A stretch of DNA of 64,000 nt, from NCBI GenBank assembly GCA_033721235.1, contig JAWWAY010000007.1:62001-126000 (forward strand), written 5' to 3'. Within the stretch, counting starts at the first letter, position 1. Every line of letters begins with the position of its first letter. Origin of the DNA: UBA5078 sp033721235. GTDB lineage: Bacteria; Pseudomonadota; Gammaproteobacteria; Pseudomonadales; Pseudohongiellaceae. The translations under genes and the position numbers were made by a program. Below, piece after piece: positions 1-8,047 of the stretch. Below the pieces are notes generated by a model. It searched no databases. It was not told the origin of the DNA and worked only from the letters and a program-made list of their open reading frames with translations.

Positions 1-1123
1 GGGCGAGTCCAAATTGATAGAGGTCGCGTGGAGATGCCTGACCAAGATCGCCATAGTTAAGAGCTAGTGTAGGCACGGGCATTGGTCTGCTTGAGCGCAA
101 TATGCGGCGCACACCGCTTTTTTGTAATGGCCCAATAATAAAGTCAATGCCGTCGTCTACTGCTTGATCGTATAAGACGAGAGCCTCAGGCGCATAACTG
201 GTGTCGTAAATTTTAACCTGAGGAACATCATCGCCTTGTGCTAAAGCATCATAGTAGGCGCTCAGGAAGCCCTCCATGATGGCTTTCCCTAGTGGCTCCT
301 GGACAGGGATGACCAATGCGATTTCTTGCGGGCGTTCATCCCATATTGTGTACAAGATAGACAAGGCATCGGGAAGGCTTTCAGCCGCGCTATGCTGAGT
401 CCAAGTATTACGCCAATTATTAAGTGCGTTAATTTGCCGTTTGATGCTGATTTGATTCGCATTCATGATTCGGGCTAGCTCTAACCAGCCTCTTAGCTCA
501 TAGGAGTCGGCAGTATTGCTTGCTTGGCTTAGGCTAGCTTCAGAGCTATAGGATAGAAGTTCCCATATCTTATTCTGGTTGTTCGTTTGTTCTTCACTGT
601 TTAGTAAATCGGCTAATTCAATTCTTTCTCTCACCGCGACAATATATTGCTCAGAAAGCGCGTAGGAGTCTGCACGAAGGCTGCGCGCCTGGCTAAGAAG
701 CTGAGGTGAGAGTTCAGTTGTATTGTCTTCCAAAAGCAGTTCGATGCTTTGTCTTGCTAGGTCGGGCTGATCGAGTGCTAATGAGGCTTCGGCCGACATT
801 AGCTCAAGCCTTGCTCTTAGCTCTGGGTCGAGAGAGCGCAGATTAGGAATATTATTCACGGTCGATAAGGCTTGCTCGGGCACATTGTTATCGAGCATTA
901 AGCGCGCAACTTCTAGGTAGATAGTCGCTGCTTGTTCTGGGGCCATTGTTTTTGCTTGTTCTAGCAAGCTCTCTATATCGCCGGATAAAAGGTTCTCGCT
1001 ACTGTCACTTTGGGTGCTATCGCTCGTTTCAATGCCTGTTCCAGAGCAAGCTGCCAGCATGAGGCTTGCTAGCGTTAGGGCGGCAAAACGAAATTTAAGA
1101 ACTGGGAACAGAGTCGAGCGCAT
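1..1123 (-). CDS. lpoA: LpoA/LppC, penicillin-binding protein activator lipoprotein (3' end missing)
   Basis: Read directly from the reverse strand: the open frame begins at ATG 1123 and runs off the left edge, giving about 374 residues without the C-terminus. It opens with a lipoprotein signal ending in LMLAAC (lipid-modified Cys26), then a low-complexity linker and a helical TPR-like N-domain rich in Leu/Ala/Glu (about residues 45-250). From about residue 255 a periplasmic-binding-protein-like fold begins (IALVIPVQEPLGKAIMEG, FIIGPLQKSGV). LpoA is an outer-membrane lipoprotein that activates the bifunctional penicillin-binding protein PBP1A. It is divergent from rsmI, the usual gammaproteobacterial arrangement. 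Family is clear; only the missing C-terminus is uncertain. Confidence 0.9.
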   Translation of the reverse strand, partial: MRSTLFPVLKFRFAALTLASLMLAACSGTGIETSDSTQSDSSENLLSGDIESLLEQAKTMAPEQAATIYLEVARLMLDNNVPEQALSTVNNIPNLRSLDPELRARLELMSAEASLALDQPDLARQSIELLLEDNTTELSPQLLSQARSLRADSYALSEQYIVAVRERIELADLLNSEEQTNNQNKIWELLSYSSEASLSQASNTADSYELRGWLELARIMNANQISIKRQINALNNWRNTWTQHSAAESLPDALSILYTIWDERPQEIALVIPVQEPLGKAIMEGFLSAYYDALAQGDDVPQVKIYDTSYAPEALVLYDQAVDDGIDFIIGPLQKSGVRRILRSSRPMPVPTLALNYGDLGQASPRDLYQFGLA

Positions 1124-1207
1124 GGTGGCTGTGTCGATCTTGGTTGAGGAGATTGTTTAAAATGAGTTGGAAGCTTATTACAGTTGCCATGTATGGGCAA
1201 TAAGCGC

Positions 1208-1239
1208 TTGTACATCCTGCTGCAAGAGCCGTGTATACT
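1208..1239 (+). promoter_or_regulatory. Candidate sigma-70 promoter for rsmI
   Basis: TATACT at 1234-1239 is a good -10 box. TTGTAC at 1208-1213 would be the -35, but the 20-bp spacing is long. Transcription would start near 1246, inside the longest open frame of rsmI, which favours the ATG at 1279 as the true start. Confidence 0.45.
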
Positions 1240-1278
1240 GCGCACCTCGTCCTAGTGCTTTTGCGGAGCGTAGCCTTA

Positions 1279-2133
1279 ATGTCAAATGAAGTCGTAACTA
1301 CTGCCAGCCTCTATATTGTTGCCACACCGATAGGTAACTTGGGCGATATGACATCGCGGGCCATCGAAGTGCTTAAGAATGTAGATCTCATTGCGGCCGA
1401 AGATACCCGGCATAGCGCAAGGTTGCTGCAGCATTTCGGCATTGGGACGCAAATGCGTGCCTATCATGATTTTAGTGACGATGCTCGAGTAGAGAGCTTG
1501 CTGGAGAAGGTGCAATCTGGGCGCTCGGTGGCGTTGATTAGCGATGCCGGCACTCCGCTAATTTCAGACCCGGGTTATCGTTTGGTCGTCAGGGCTCGTG
1601 AGCTTGGGATTGGGGTGGTTCCGATTCCTGGAGCAAGTGCTTTAACGGCAGCAATCAGCGTCGCTGGTATGCCTAGTGATCGCTTCGTGTTTGAGGGTTT
1701 TCCGAATGCTAAGAGTGTTTCTCGTATAAAACAGTTCGAAGCGCTGGGAGCGGAGAGTCGCTCTATTATCTTCTATGAATCGCCACATCGAATTTTAGAG
1801 AGCCTGGCTGATATGCAAAAGGTGTTTGGTGGTGAGCGCAAAGTGTCTATTTGCCGCGAACTGACAAAGACTTTCGAAACTGTCTTTACCGACAGTTTCG
1901 ACAAAGTCATTGAGTGGATGCAGGCAGACGCCAATCAGCAGCGAGGAGAGTTTGTAGTGATTGTCGCGGGCCTGCCCAAGGCTGAAGAGGAGGGCCTGGA
2001 TGAGGAGTCCTTGCGGATCTTAACTATTCTCCTCGAAGAGTTTTCTGTCAAACAGGCCTCAGCTCTAGCGGCAAGAATTACGGGGCTAAAGAAAAACTTT
2101 CTCTATCAAAAAGCCTTAGAGCTTGCCAGCTAA
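1279..2133 (+). CDS. rsmI: 16S rRNA (cytidine-1402-2'-O)-methyltransferase RsmI
   Basis: SAM-dependent methyltransferase of the tetrapyrrole-methylase fold that 2'-O-methylates C1402 in the decoding centre of 16S rRNA. With the start at 1279 the protein is 284 residues, normal for the family. Family motifs are ATPIGN (15-20), AEDTRHS near 41-47 and the SAM-binding SDAGTPLISDPG loop (88-99). A GTG at 1231 would add 16 residues but overlaps the likely -10 box; the ATG at 1279 has GGAG 10 bases upstream. The gene converges on ydbL and overlaps its last 4 bases, with no terminator between them. Confidence 0.95.
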   Translation: MSNEVVTTASLYIVATPIGNLGDMTSRAIEVLKNVDLIAAEDTRHSARLLQHFGIGTQMRAYHDFSDDARVESLLEKVQSGRSVALISDAGTPLISDPGYRLVVRARELGIGVVPIPGASALTAAISVAGMPSDRFVFEGFPNAKSVSRIKQFEALGAESRSIIFYESPHRILESLADMQKVFGGERKVSICRELTKTFETVFTDSFDKVIEWMQADANQQRGEFVVIVAGLPKAEEEGLDEESLRILTILLEEFSVKQASALAARITGLKKNFLYQKALELAS

Positions 2134-2483
2134 GGTTTACGTACCCACTGACCTGGGCTTGACTCGACGTAGTGCCCCGACTTCGTGTTTTCTACCGCTC
2201 GCGCGAAAGCTAGCTTTACCACTTCGCTTACCGGAATATTGTTTTCGCGCGCTATTTGTTGGTAGCGTTGCTGGCGCCTAGCGTTAATGTCTTCAACAAG
2301 GGCAACTATTGATGCGGCTGGGTTTGCCTGAACGTAGCCAATATAGCCGTCTTGCTTTTCGCCAATAAGCCCTGCTGCCTTTGCATCATCCAGGGCGTCC
2401 GCGTGAGCTGATAGGGCCGTAAGGCTACAAAGGATAAAGGCAATTGATAGAAGCTGCTGTATTACTTTGTGAGTGTTTCTCAT
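2130..2483 (-). CDS. ydbL: YdbL family protein (DUF1318)
   Basis: 117-residue exported protein with an N-terminal signal peptide (hydrophobic run IQQLLSIAFILCSLTALSAHA, mature protein from about residue 28). The body carries the DUF1318 signature: KAAGLIGEKQDGYIG, then helices with ARRQQRYQQIAREN. It is the last gene of a ydbH-ynbE-ydbL operon. In E. coli the products of this operon form an envelope-spanning phospholipid-transport system, with YdbL thought to act as a periplasmic accessory to YdbH-YnbE. Family is recognised from sequence and synteny; the molecular role of YdbL is known only in outline. Confidence 0.9.
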   Translation of the reverse strand: MRNTHKVIQQLLSIAFILCSLTALSAHADALDDAKAAGLIGEKQDGYIGYVQANPAASIVALVEDINARRQQRYQQIARENNIPVSEVVKLAFARAVENTKSGHYVESSPGQWVRKP

Positions 2484-2498
2484 TAAACGTCTCTCCGC

Positions 2499-2723
2499 TT
2501 AAAACAGGTCGCTGTCTGAGCTAAAAATATCGTCTAGCTCTTTTTCAACTTTGACTCTAATTTCATGTTCAATTTTTACGTTCAAATTAATTGTAATGGG
2601 CTCATTTGGCATGGCGACCTGTACCGTTGGGGTGCAGGCATTAAGTGCTGCTATTACGAGCAGGCCGGCGCATAAGGCTCTTGTGCAATAGCGCTGTTTA
2701 TTTTTAAGCATGTCATTCACCAT
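2499..2723 (-). CDS. ynbE: YnbE family outer-membrane lipoprotein
   Basis: Small lipoprotein of 74 residues. A positively charged N-terminus (KNKQR) and hydrophobic stretch end in a lipobox-like ALNAC, with Cys at residue 29. The mature part contains the family pattern PNEPITINLNVKIEHEIRVKVEKELDD, an edge-strand-like segment. In E. coli, YnbE is proposed to complete the YdbH bridge at the outer membrane by beta-strand augmentation. It sits 15 bases upstream of ydbL and 62 bases downstream of ydbH. A second ATG at residue 5 (2711) could be the start; neither has a strong ribosome-binding site. Confidence 0.88.
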   Translation of the reverse strand: MVNDMLKNKQRYCTRALCAGLLVIAALNACTPTVQVAMPNEPITINLNVKIEHEIRVKVEKELDDIFSSDSDLF

Positions 2724-2785
2724 TAGGCTGACGCGTATTCATGATATTAATCACTATATCAGAGAAGCCTGAACTTGAACTGAAT

Positions 2786-5404
2786 TTATTGCGAATTTCT
2801 AAGCTGTTTTTCAACCGCTTCATTGATGTTTCTACCCGCTTGCAGGCTTCTCAGTAGTGCGGGAACATTGTCGGTAATGTTTAGGTTTAGATTGATTCTT
2901 TGACCATTGTTCATGTCTGGGTTTTTACCCTGTAGTGTTACACCCAGTACTAGTTCGCCATCGTCCCTGTAGCTTAAGCCTGCCTGTAAGAAGTCGTACT
3001 GATAGTTGCTTAAGGCCTCATTCACAAAATCAAGGCTCGCATTATTGCTAGGACTTCCCGAGGCCGTGTATTTAATGCTTCCTCCAGGTTGGAGCGCTGA
3101 GAGCTGGCCGTTAGCGACTTGAATAGTATTATTTCTAAGCGTCAAGGGTATTGCGCCACTGACAGTTCCAGTGGCTTTGACTGCTTCATAAGCACTAAGC
3201 TCCATTATTTTGGCAAGGTCAATACGCTCAACATCGAGCGTAAACGCAGAGTCTGGCTGGGTCCAATTGTATTCAAAATCTTGGCTTTTTATCTGTCCCC
3301 CAAATATCGAGCCGCGTATATCGCTTAGTGTAATTGTCGTTTGGCCTTGGTCAATGCGATATTCAGCAGCGATATTTTCTATAGGTATTCCTGGATCCAG
3401 GCGCGCCAGCGTCAGCTCTGCCGAATCCGGCATAGAGAGGCTAGGCCCGTTCATTATGCGCAGATGCGTACTGGTAGACAGGTCGACGAATCCTGTCTCT
3501 GCGATAAAACCGCTTAGCCTCTTTATGCTTACCGTGCCGTCTCCATTGTATTGCCATTGAGAGTCTTCTTGGTGCCAAGCAAGCGTGAAGGCCGAATCTA
3601 TATTGCCTGCAATAAAGTGACTCTGTGTGTTGCTCAATTGCTCGAGCCATTCACGCCTGAGCGAGGGCAGGGAGAGGTCCAAAGGGGTCTGTGTGATCCT
3701 CGCTTCACCCCGTGTAGTGTCAAGGTCGTGTTGAATAGTAAAGTCGGCGAATACTTCATCACCAAAGAGTGCGTGTCCTGTGCCGGTGAGTTGACCGGAA
3801 CCATAAGCGACTTGGCTATCGATGTCGGGCAGGCTAAAGTCGAGGCCAGAGATCTGTAGCTCGTGCAGTAGAGCCTGGGCTTGAACGAGGCTTTGTTTCG
3901 GCAGCTCTAGCTGTAATTCGCCTTGGATATTACTGAGCGATAAGTTGCCGCTAAAAACCGTATCGTCGACTGAGGCTTGAGTGAAGTTAAGATCGATACC
4001 CGCCTGCTCAATTTTCGTTTTCGTTAACGCTTCGATTGTGAGTGTTAGTGTCTCAGTGAGTTGCGCCGTGAAAGCGCTAATATGAGCGGCAGCGCTATGA
4101 ATGCTCTCGCTTCGCAGCTCTGCGTGAGCAATATTGAGTGTGAGGCTTTCGTCGTTGCCGGCCAATTCAAACTCGCTGAGTAGTCTGCTGTCTTCGATCA
4201 AGGTCTCTTGTAGCTCTATGCGTTCGCTTTCCACTACGAGCTGGCCAGAAGCGTCGCACTGCCAATTGAGGGTGCAGCGAGTGTGGAGCTGTTGTAGAAG
4301 GATATTGGCGTTGATGGTGCCAAGCTCGCTGGAATAGTCGGTGGCAATATTGCCGCTGGACCAGTTTAAGGCGAGACCGGAATCCGAGTCGAACGTGAAC
4401 TGCACTGGGCTTGGCTGCTGCGCGCCTGAAAAGTAGACGTTGCCGTAATGACTCTCATATTGCCATTGTGCTGATGCGTCATTTCTAAGCTGCGCAGAGG
4501 CTTGGATGTTTGGGCTCGTATTGAAGCCGCCTACTGCCAGTTCTAGATCCATAGCCCCGCCTAAATTGATCGATTCTGAAGGAAACAGATCGAGCGCTGT
4601 GAGTAGGAGGGATATTTGCTCCAAATCTAGGTTTGCTTGTGCCTCTAAAACTTCTAAGTGTTCGTGGAGTGTGACCTCCGCTGTAATGACTGCGATGTCG
4701 TCTTGGCTCATGGCCAAACTTGCTGTGTAACTACCGGAGTTGAAATTCTCTGCCTCAAGTAGGCCGTTGTCGACAAAAAAGCTTGATGTGTAATTTTCAT
4801 TATGCCAGTTGATGTCGGCTGAGGCCTTGGTGTCGAAATGACTCAAGCTAAGGCTTGCAGATCGCGGAGTTAATTCCAGTGCCATGGCTGCGGAGTCAAT
4901 CCACGGTGATATTGTCAGGTGTTGTATGTTGATAAGGCTTAAAGGCGGTGTAATCAGTGAGCTCGGTGATGGGAGGGCGAACTGATCACTTTGCACTGTG
5001 GAAGTTTGAGCCTTTGATAGTTGCCAAAAACTGGGCTCCGTGGAGAGCTCACCGATAATTAGCTGGCCTAAAGTACCGTCTATTAGAGAGGAGAGGGAAT
5101 AGCTTAGGCTTAGCTGGTCAATCCTCGCGCTGGATTGATTGTTCTGATTAACGATGACAATGCTCTTGATTCTAAGCTGGGACAAGCCAAGCTGGAAAGA
5201 GTCGATGGTACTCACGCTAAGGCCTAAGGGGGCTAGGAGATGATTGCTTACTACTTGTGTAAGTGGGCGCAAAAGTACCCAGCAAATTGCTAGTAGGATG
5301 GCCGAGAAGCCAAGCAGCAAGACTAAGAGTTTTGTAAACCTTTTGATTAGCCTCATCGATAACGCCTTTTGTTTTGCAATGTCCTTTGCTGAGGAGTGTG
5401 CCAC
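2786..5404 (-). CDS. ydbH: YdbH family AsmA-like intermembrane lipid transport protein
   Basis: 872 residues, matching the large size of YdbH proteins. A cytoplasmic basic N-terminus is followed by one transmembrane helix (about residues 25-48, rich in Leu/Ile). The rest is a long periplasmic stretch of repeating amphipathic beta-strands, as expected for the groove of AsmA/YdbH/TamB proteins that carry phospholipids from inner to outer membrane. A conserved C-terminal block (SGSIFGGQ region, then GGSIKYTA and YDFLQAGLSYRDDGELVLGVTLQGKNPD) matches the family. It leads the ydbH-ynbE-ydbL operon and is divergent from rnpB, 89 bases away. In E. coli, YdbH acts redundantly with TamB and YhdP. Confidence 0.88.
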   Translation of the reverse strand: MAHSSAKDIAKQKALSMRLIKRFTKLLVLLLGFSAILLAICWVLLRPLTQVVSNHLLAPLGLSVSTIDSFQLGLSQLRIKSIVIVNQNNQSSARIDQLSLSYSLSSLIDGTLGQLIIGELSTEPSFWQLSKAQTSTVQSDQFALPSPSSLITPPLSLINIQHLTISPWIDSAAMALELTPRSASLSLSHFDTKASADINWHNENYTSSFFVDNGLLEAENFNSGSYTASLAMSQDDIAVITAEVTLHEHLEVLEAQANLDLEQISLLLTALDLFPSESINLGGAMDLELAVGGFNTSPNIQASAQLRNDASAQWQYESHYGNVYFSGAQQPSPVQFTFDSDSGLALNWSSGNIATDYSSELGTINANILLQQLHTRCTLNWQCDASGQLVVESERIELQETLIEDSRLLSEFELAGNDESLTLNIAHAELRSESIHSAAAHISAFTAQLTETLTLTIEALTKTKIEQAGIDLNFTQASVDDTVFSGNLSLSNIQGELQLELPKQSLVQAQALLHELQISGLDFSLPDIDSQVAYGSGQLTGTGHALFGDEVFADFTIQHDLDTTRGEARITQTPLDLSLPSLRREWLEQLSNTQSHFIAGNIDSAFTLAWHQEDSQWQYNGDGTVSIKRLSGFIAETGFVDLSTSTHLRIMNGPSLSMPDSAELTLARLDPGIPIENIAAEYRIDQGQTTITLSDIRGSIFGGQIKSQDFEYNWTQPDSAFTLDVERIDLAKIMELSAYEAVKATGTVSGAIPLTLRNNTIQVANGQLSALQPGGSIKYTASGSPSNNASLDFVNEALSNYQYDFLQAGLSYRDDGELVLGVTLQGKNPDMNNGQRINLNLNITDNVPALLRSLQAGRNINEAVEKQLRNSQ

Positions 5405-5440
5405 ATGGTCAGTCAGCTTAATAGCGATGAGCAGGGACTA

Positions 5441-5468
5441 TTGCAATGGTGAAAAGAGCTTGTATAAA
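5441..5468 (+). promoter_or_regulatory. Predicted sigma-70 promoter of rnpB
   Basis: TTGCAA at 5441-5446 and TATAAA at 5463-5468, separated by 16 bases. Transcription would begin about 20 bases before the first base of the P1 helix. It lies between the divergent ydbH and rnpB genes. Confidence 0.6.
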
Positions 5469-5493
5469 ACCATGGAGTGGCTTACTCTGCGCC

Positions 5494-5877
<384 letters not shown>

Positions 5878-6050
5878 TTTTTCCTACAAAACCCCGTAAA
5901 TTCCGCTAAAAATCGCCGTACTTAAGAAACTACATTAAGTAGCTTTTGTAGCGGCCTGATATTGCTCTCAAAGGCGTCGTCTTGCTGTAGCTAAATGACG
6001 TAACTACCCGATTTATATAAGCATTTTTGTCAAAAATCCCTAAATAGTGC

Positions 6051-6079
6051 TTGCGCTAGGGCACTGCTGTGCATATAGT
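6051..6079 (+). promoter_or_regulatory. Predicted mra (dcw) operon promoter
   Basis: TTGCGC at 6051-6056 and TATAGT at 6074-6079 with the ideal 17-base spacing; start expected near 6086. It drives mraZ and probably much of the division cluster. The rest of the 5878-6205 gap between rnpB and mraZ shows no open frame with coding character; apart from the promoter and MraZ boxes I see only AT-rich sequence and a weak CTAC/GTAG hairpin near 5931-5943. Confidence 0.6.
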
Positions 6080-6121
6080 GTCGAAAAGTGGCGGAAAGTG
6101 GAATTTAATGTGTGATTGTGG
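6078..6121 (+). promoter_or_regulatory. MraZ operator: GTGG boxes with 10-bp periodicity
   Basis: GTGG occurs at 6088, 6098 and 6118, with weaker matches in register at 6078 (GTGT) and 6108 (ATGT): five positions in phase with the helical turn, beginning at the -10 box. MraZ of E. coli binds direct repeats of TGGG-type boxes with 5-base spacers just downstream of the mra promoter and represses the operon. The layout here fits that autoregulatory site. Box sequence is GTGGC/GTGGA rather than the E. coli TGGGA. Confidence 0.65.
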
Positions 6122-6205
6122 AGTTTTTAGACAGCTCCGACCCATATAGTGGTAATCACCCAGCGCTTCCAGCCATAACCTTAGCCGGCAATTTAGGAAA
6201 AAACA

Positions 6206-6658
6206 GTGTTTCAAGGCCTGATTAAAGTCAATTTGGATGCGAAAGGTCGCATGGCTATGCCTATGCGCTATCGCAAGCCTTTGACTGAAGAATCTGATGG
6301 CAAAGTCGTTGTCACTATCGATCCAACGTCTAAATGCCTGTGCCTGTATCCCTCGGAAGCTTGGGAGAAGACGAAGAAGCAAGTCGAGAGCCTACCTAAT
6401 AAACCGGACATCAAGAGATTTAAAAGGCTATTCCTTGGTTATGCTTTTGATTTTGAGCTAGATGGCAGTGGTCGCATGTTGCTGCCGCAAGAGCTGCGCG
6501 ACTATGCCGGATTGGATAAGCAGTTGTATCTGGCGGGTATGGGAAGTAAGGCGGAAATTTGGAGCGAAGAAAACTGGAAAGCCGAGCATGATGCTTGGGA
6601 TGACATTGTAGAATCCGGCGTCGAAATGTCGCCTGAATTACTAAACGTATCGTTCTAG
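6206..6658 (+). CDS. mraZ: MraZ, transcriptional repressor of the division cluster
   Basis: 150 residues made of two SpoVT/AbrB-like MraZ half-domains, each with the DxxxR signature (DAKGR 11-15, DGSGR 86-90). The protein forms ring-shaped oligomers that bind repeat operators upstream of its own operon. The start is a GTG at 6206, giving the canonical N-terminus MFQG, preceded by AGGAAA at 6195-6200. First gene of the dcw cluster, followed after 46 bases by rsmH, the order conserved across bacteria. The upstream GTGG boxes are its probable operator. Confidence 0.96.
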   Translation: MFQGLIKVNLDAKGRMAMPMRYRKPLTEESDGKVVVTIDPTSKCLCLYPSEAWEKTKKQVESLPNKPDIKRFKRLFLGYAFDFELDGSGRMLLPQELRDYAGLDKQLYLAGMGSKAEIWSEENWKAEHDAWDDIVESGVEMSPELLNVSF

Positions 6659-6704
6659 AAGTGTCTGTAGTTTAGCAGTCACTTAACGCTTCAAGGAAAA
6701 ATCA

Positions 6705-7640
6705 ATGTCCGAGCATTTGCATCACGAAACAGTCCTATTGGATGCAGCCGTAGACGCCTTAGTCATTGATGAAGACGGTTTCTATGTCGATTGTACTTTT
6801 GGGCGTGGTGGGCATTCTCGAAAAATTCTAGAGCGTTTGAGTGATAAGGGGCGCTTGTTAGCGATTGACAAGGACCCAGAAGCGATTGCGGTTGGCAGGC
6901 AGTTGCAAGCTGAAGATACTCGTTTCGAAATTGTTCAAGGTTCGTTTGCTCAGTTAACAGATTTTCTAAGCGAGCGTTCTGTGGTGGCTAAGGTGAGTGG
7001 TGTATTGCTCGATCTAGGTGTCTCTTCTCCGCAGTTGGATGAGGCAAGTAGAGGGTTTAGCTTCACACACGATGGGCCTCTAGATATGCGCATGAATCCA
7101 GAAGAGGGGCTTAGTGCTGCTCAGTGGATTGCCGAGGCCGAGGAAAAAGAAATTGCGGACGTGATTTATCGCTATGGTGAAGAGCGTTTCTCTAGGCGAA
7201 TGGCTAAAGCAATAGTGCTTAAGCGTCAGGAAGCGCCTATTACGACCACATTGCAATTGGCAGAGATAGTTAAAGAGGCAAACCCTGCTTGGGAAAAACA
7301 TAAGCATCCTGCAACAAGAGCGTTTCAAGGGATTCGAATCTTTATCAATAAAGAGTTGCAAGACTTAGAAGACGTGCTCTCTCAGTCTCTGGATGTGTTG
7401 TCGATAGGTGCTCGGCTTGTTGTGATTAGTTTTCACTCACTGGAAGACAGAATTGTTAAGCAGTTTATTAATAAACAAGCAAAAGGTGATGATTTTCCGG
7501 CGGGGGTCCCCGTGCAGTATGCCGACTTGAATCCGCGGCTGAAGAAGATTGGAAAAATGATAAAGGCGAGCCCTGGCGAGGTGGAGCATAACCCCAGGGC
7601 AAGAAGCGCTGTCATGAGGGTGGCGCAGAAAACAGCTTAA
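6705..7640 (+). CDS. rsmH: 16S rRNA (cytosine-1402-N4)-methyltransferase RsmH (MraW)
   Basis: SAM-dependent enzyme that N4-methylates C1402 of 16S rRNA, the same nucleotide that RsmI 2'-O-methylates; both genes lie within 6 kb here. 311 residues, usual length. Motifs: HETVLLDAAVDAL at the N-terminus, TFGRGGHSRKIL SAM-binding loop (31-42), DLGVSSPQLDEASRGFSF, and near the C-terminus ISFHSLEDRIVK and NPRARSAVMRVA. AGGA lies 9 bases before the ATG. Second gene of the cluster. Confidence 0.97.
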   Translation: MSEHLHHETVLLDAAVDALVIDEDGFYVDCTFGRGGHSRKILERLSDKGRLLAIDKDPEAIAVGRQLQAEDTRFEIVQGSFAQLTDFLSERSVVAKVSGVLLDLGVSSPQLDEASRGFSFTHDGPLDMRMNPEEGLSAAQWIAEAEEKEIADVIYRYGEERFSRRMAKAIVLKRQEAPITTTLQLAEIVKEANPAWEKHKHPATRAFQGIRIFINKELQDLEDVLSQSLDVLSIGARLVVISFHSLEDRIVKQFINKQAKGDDFPAGVPVQYADLNPRLKKIGKMIKASPGEVEHNPRARSAVMRVAQKTA

Positions 7641-7684
7641 TAAGGAACCGATTCAACACTGACAACCAATAAGATGCCCAATTT

Positions 7685-8047
7685 ATGAGAGCACAATCAA
7701 GCAAGAACAAAGCAAGCTTTCAATCTCGCGGGCTTGCGCGCAAAGAACAGCCGGTAATGGCCTGGGCAGCGCTTCTCTCGCCAAAACTGATGATGCTGTG
7801 CTTTCTTCTAGGGTGTGTATTGGTTAGTGGTTTGTCAGTGATATATGTGACGTTCCAGAATAGAACTTACTTAAATGAACTACAGCAGTTAAAGAATGAA
7901 CGCAATGCTCTTCAGGTACAGTGGGGACAGCTGCGGATTGAACAGAGTACTTTTAGTTTAGAAGGGCGCATTGAGCGCAAAGCAGTCGACGAATTACAAA
8001 TGCAAGTGCCAGAATTTTCAGAGCTAGTGATGGTGCGCTATGAGTGA
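7685..8047 (+). CDS. ftsL: Cell division protein FtsL
   Basis: 120-residue bitopic membrane protein: basic cytoplasmic N-terminus, a transmembrane helix at about residues 34-55 (LMMLCFLLGCVLVSGLSVIYV), then a periplasmic coiled coil (YLNELQQLKNERNALQVQWGQLRIEQ). FtsL pairs with FtsB and FtsQ and signals to FtsWI during septation. Sequence conservation is low in this family, so the call leans on topology, length and position between rsmH and ftsI. The ribosome-binding site is weak. The last 8 bases overlap ftsI, suggesting coupled translation. Confidence 0.93.
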   Translation: MRAQSSKNKASFQSRGLARKEQPVMAWAALLSPKLMMLCFLLGCVLVSGLSVIYVTFQNRTYLNELQQLKNERNALQVQWGQLRIEQSTFSLEGRIERKAVDELQMQVPEFSELVMVRYE

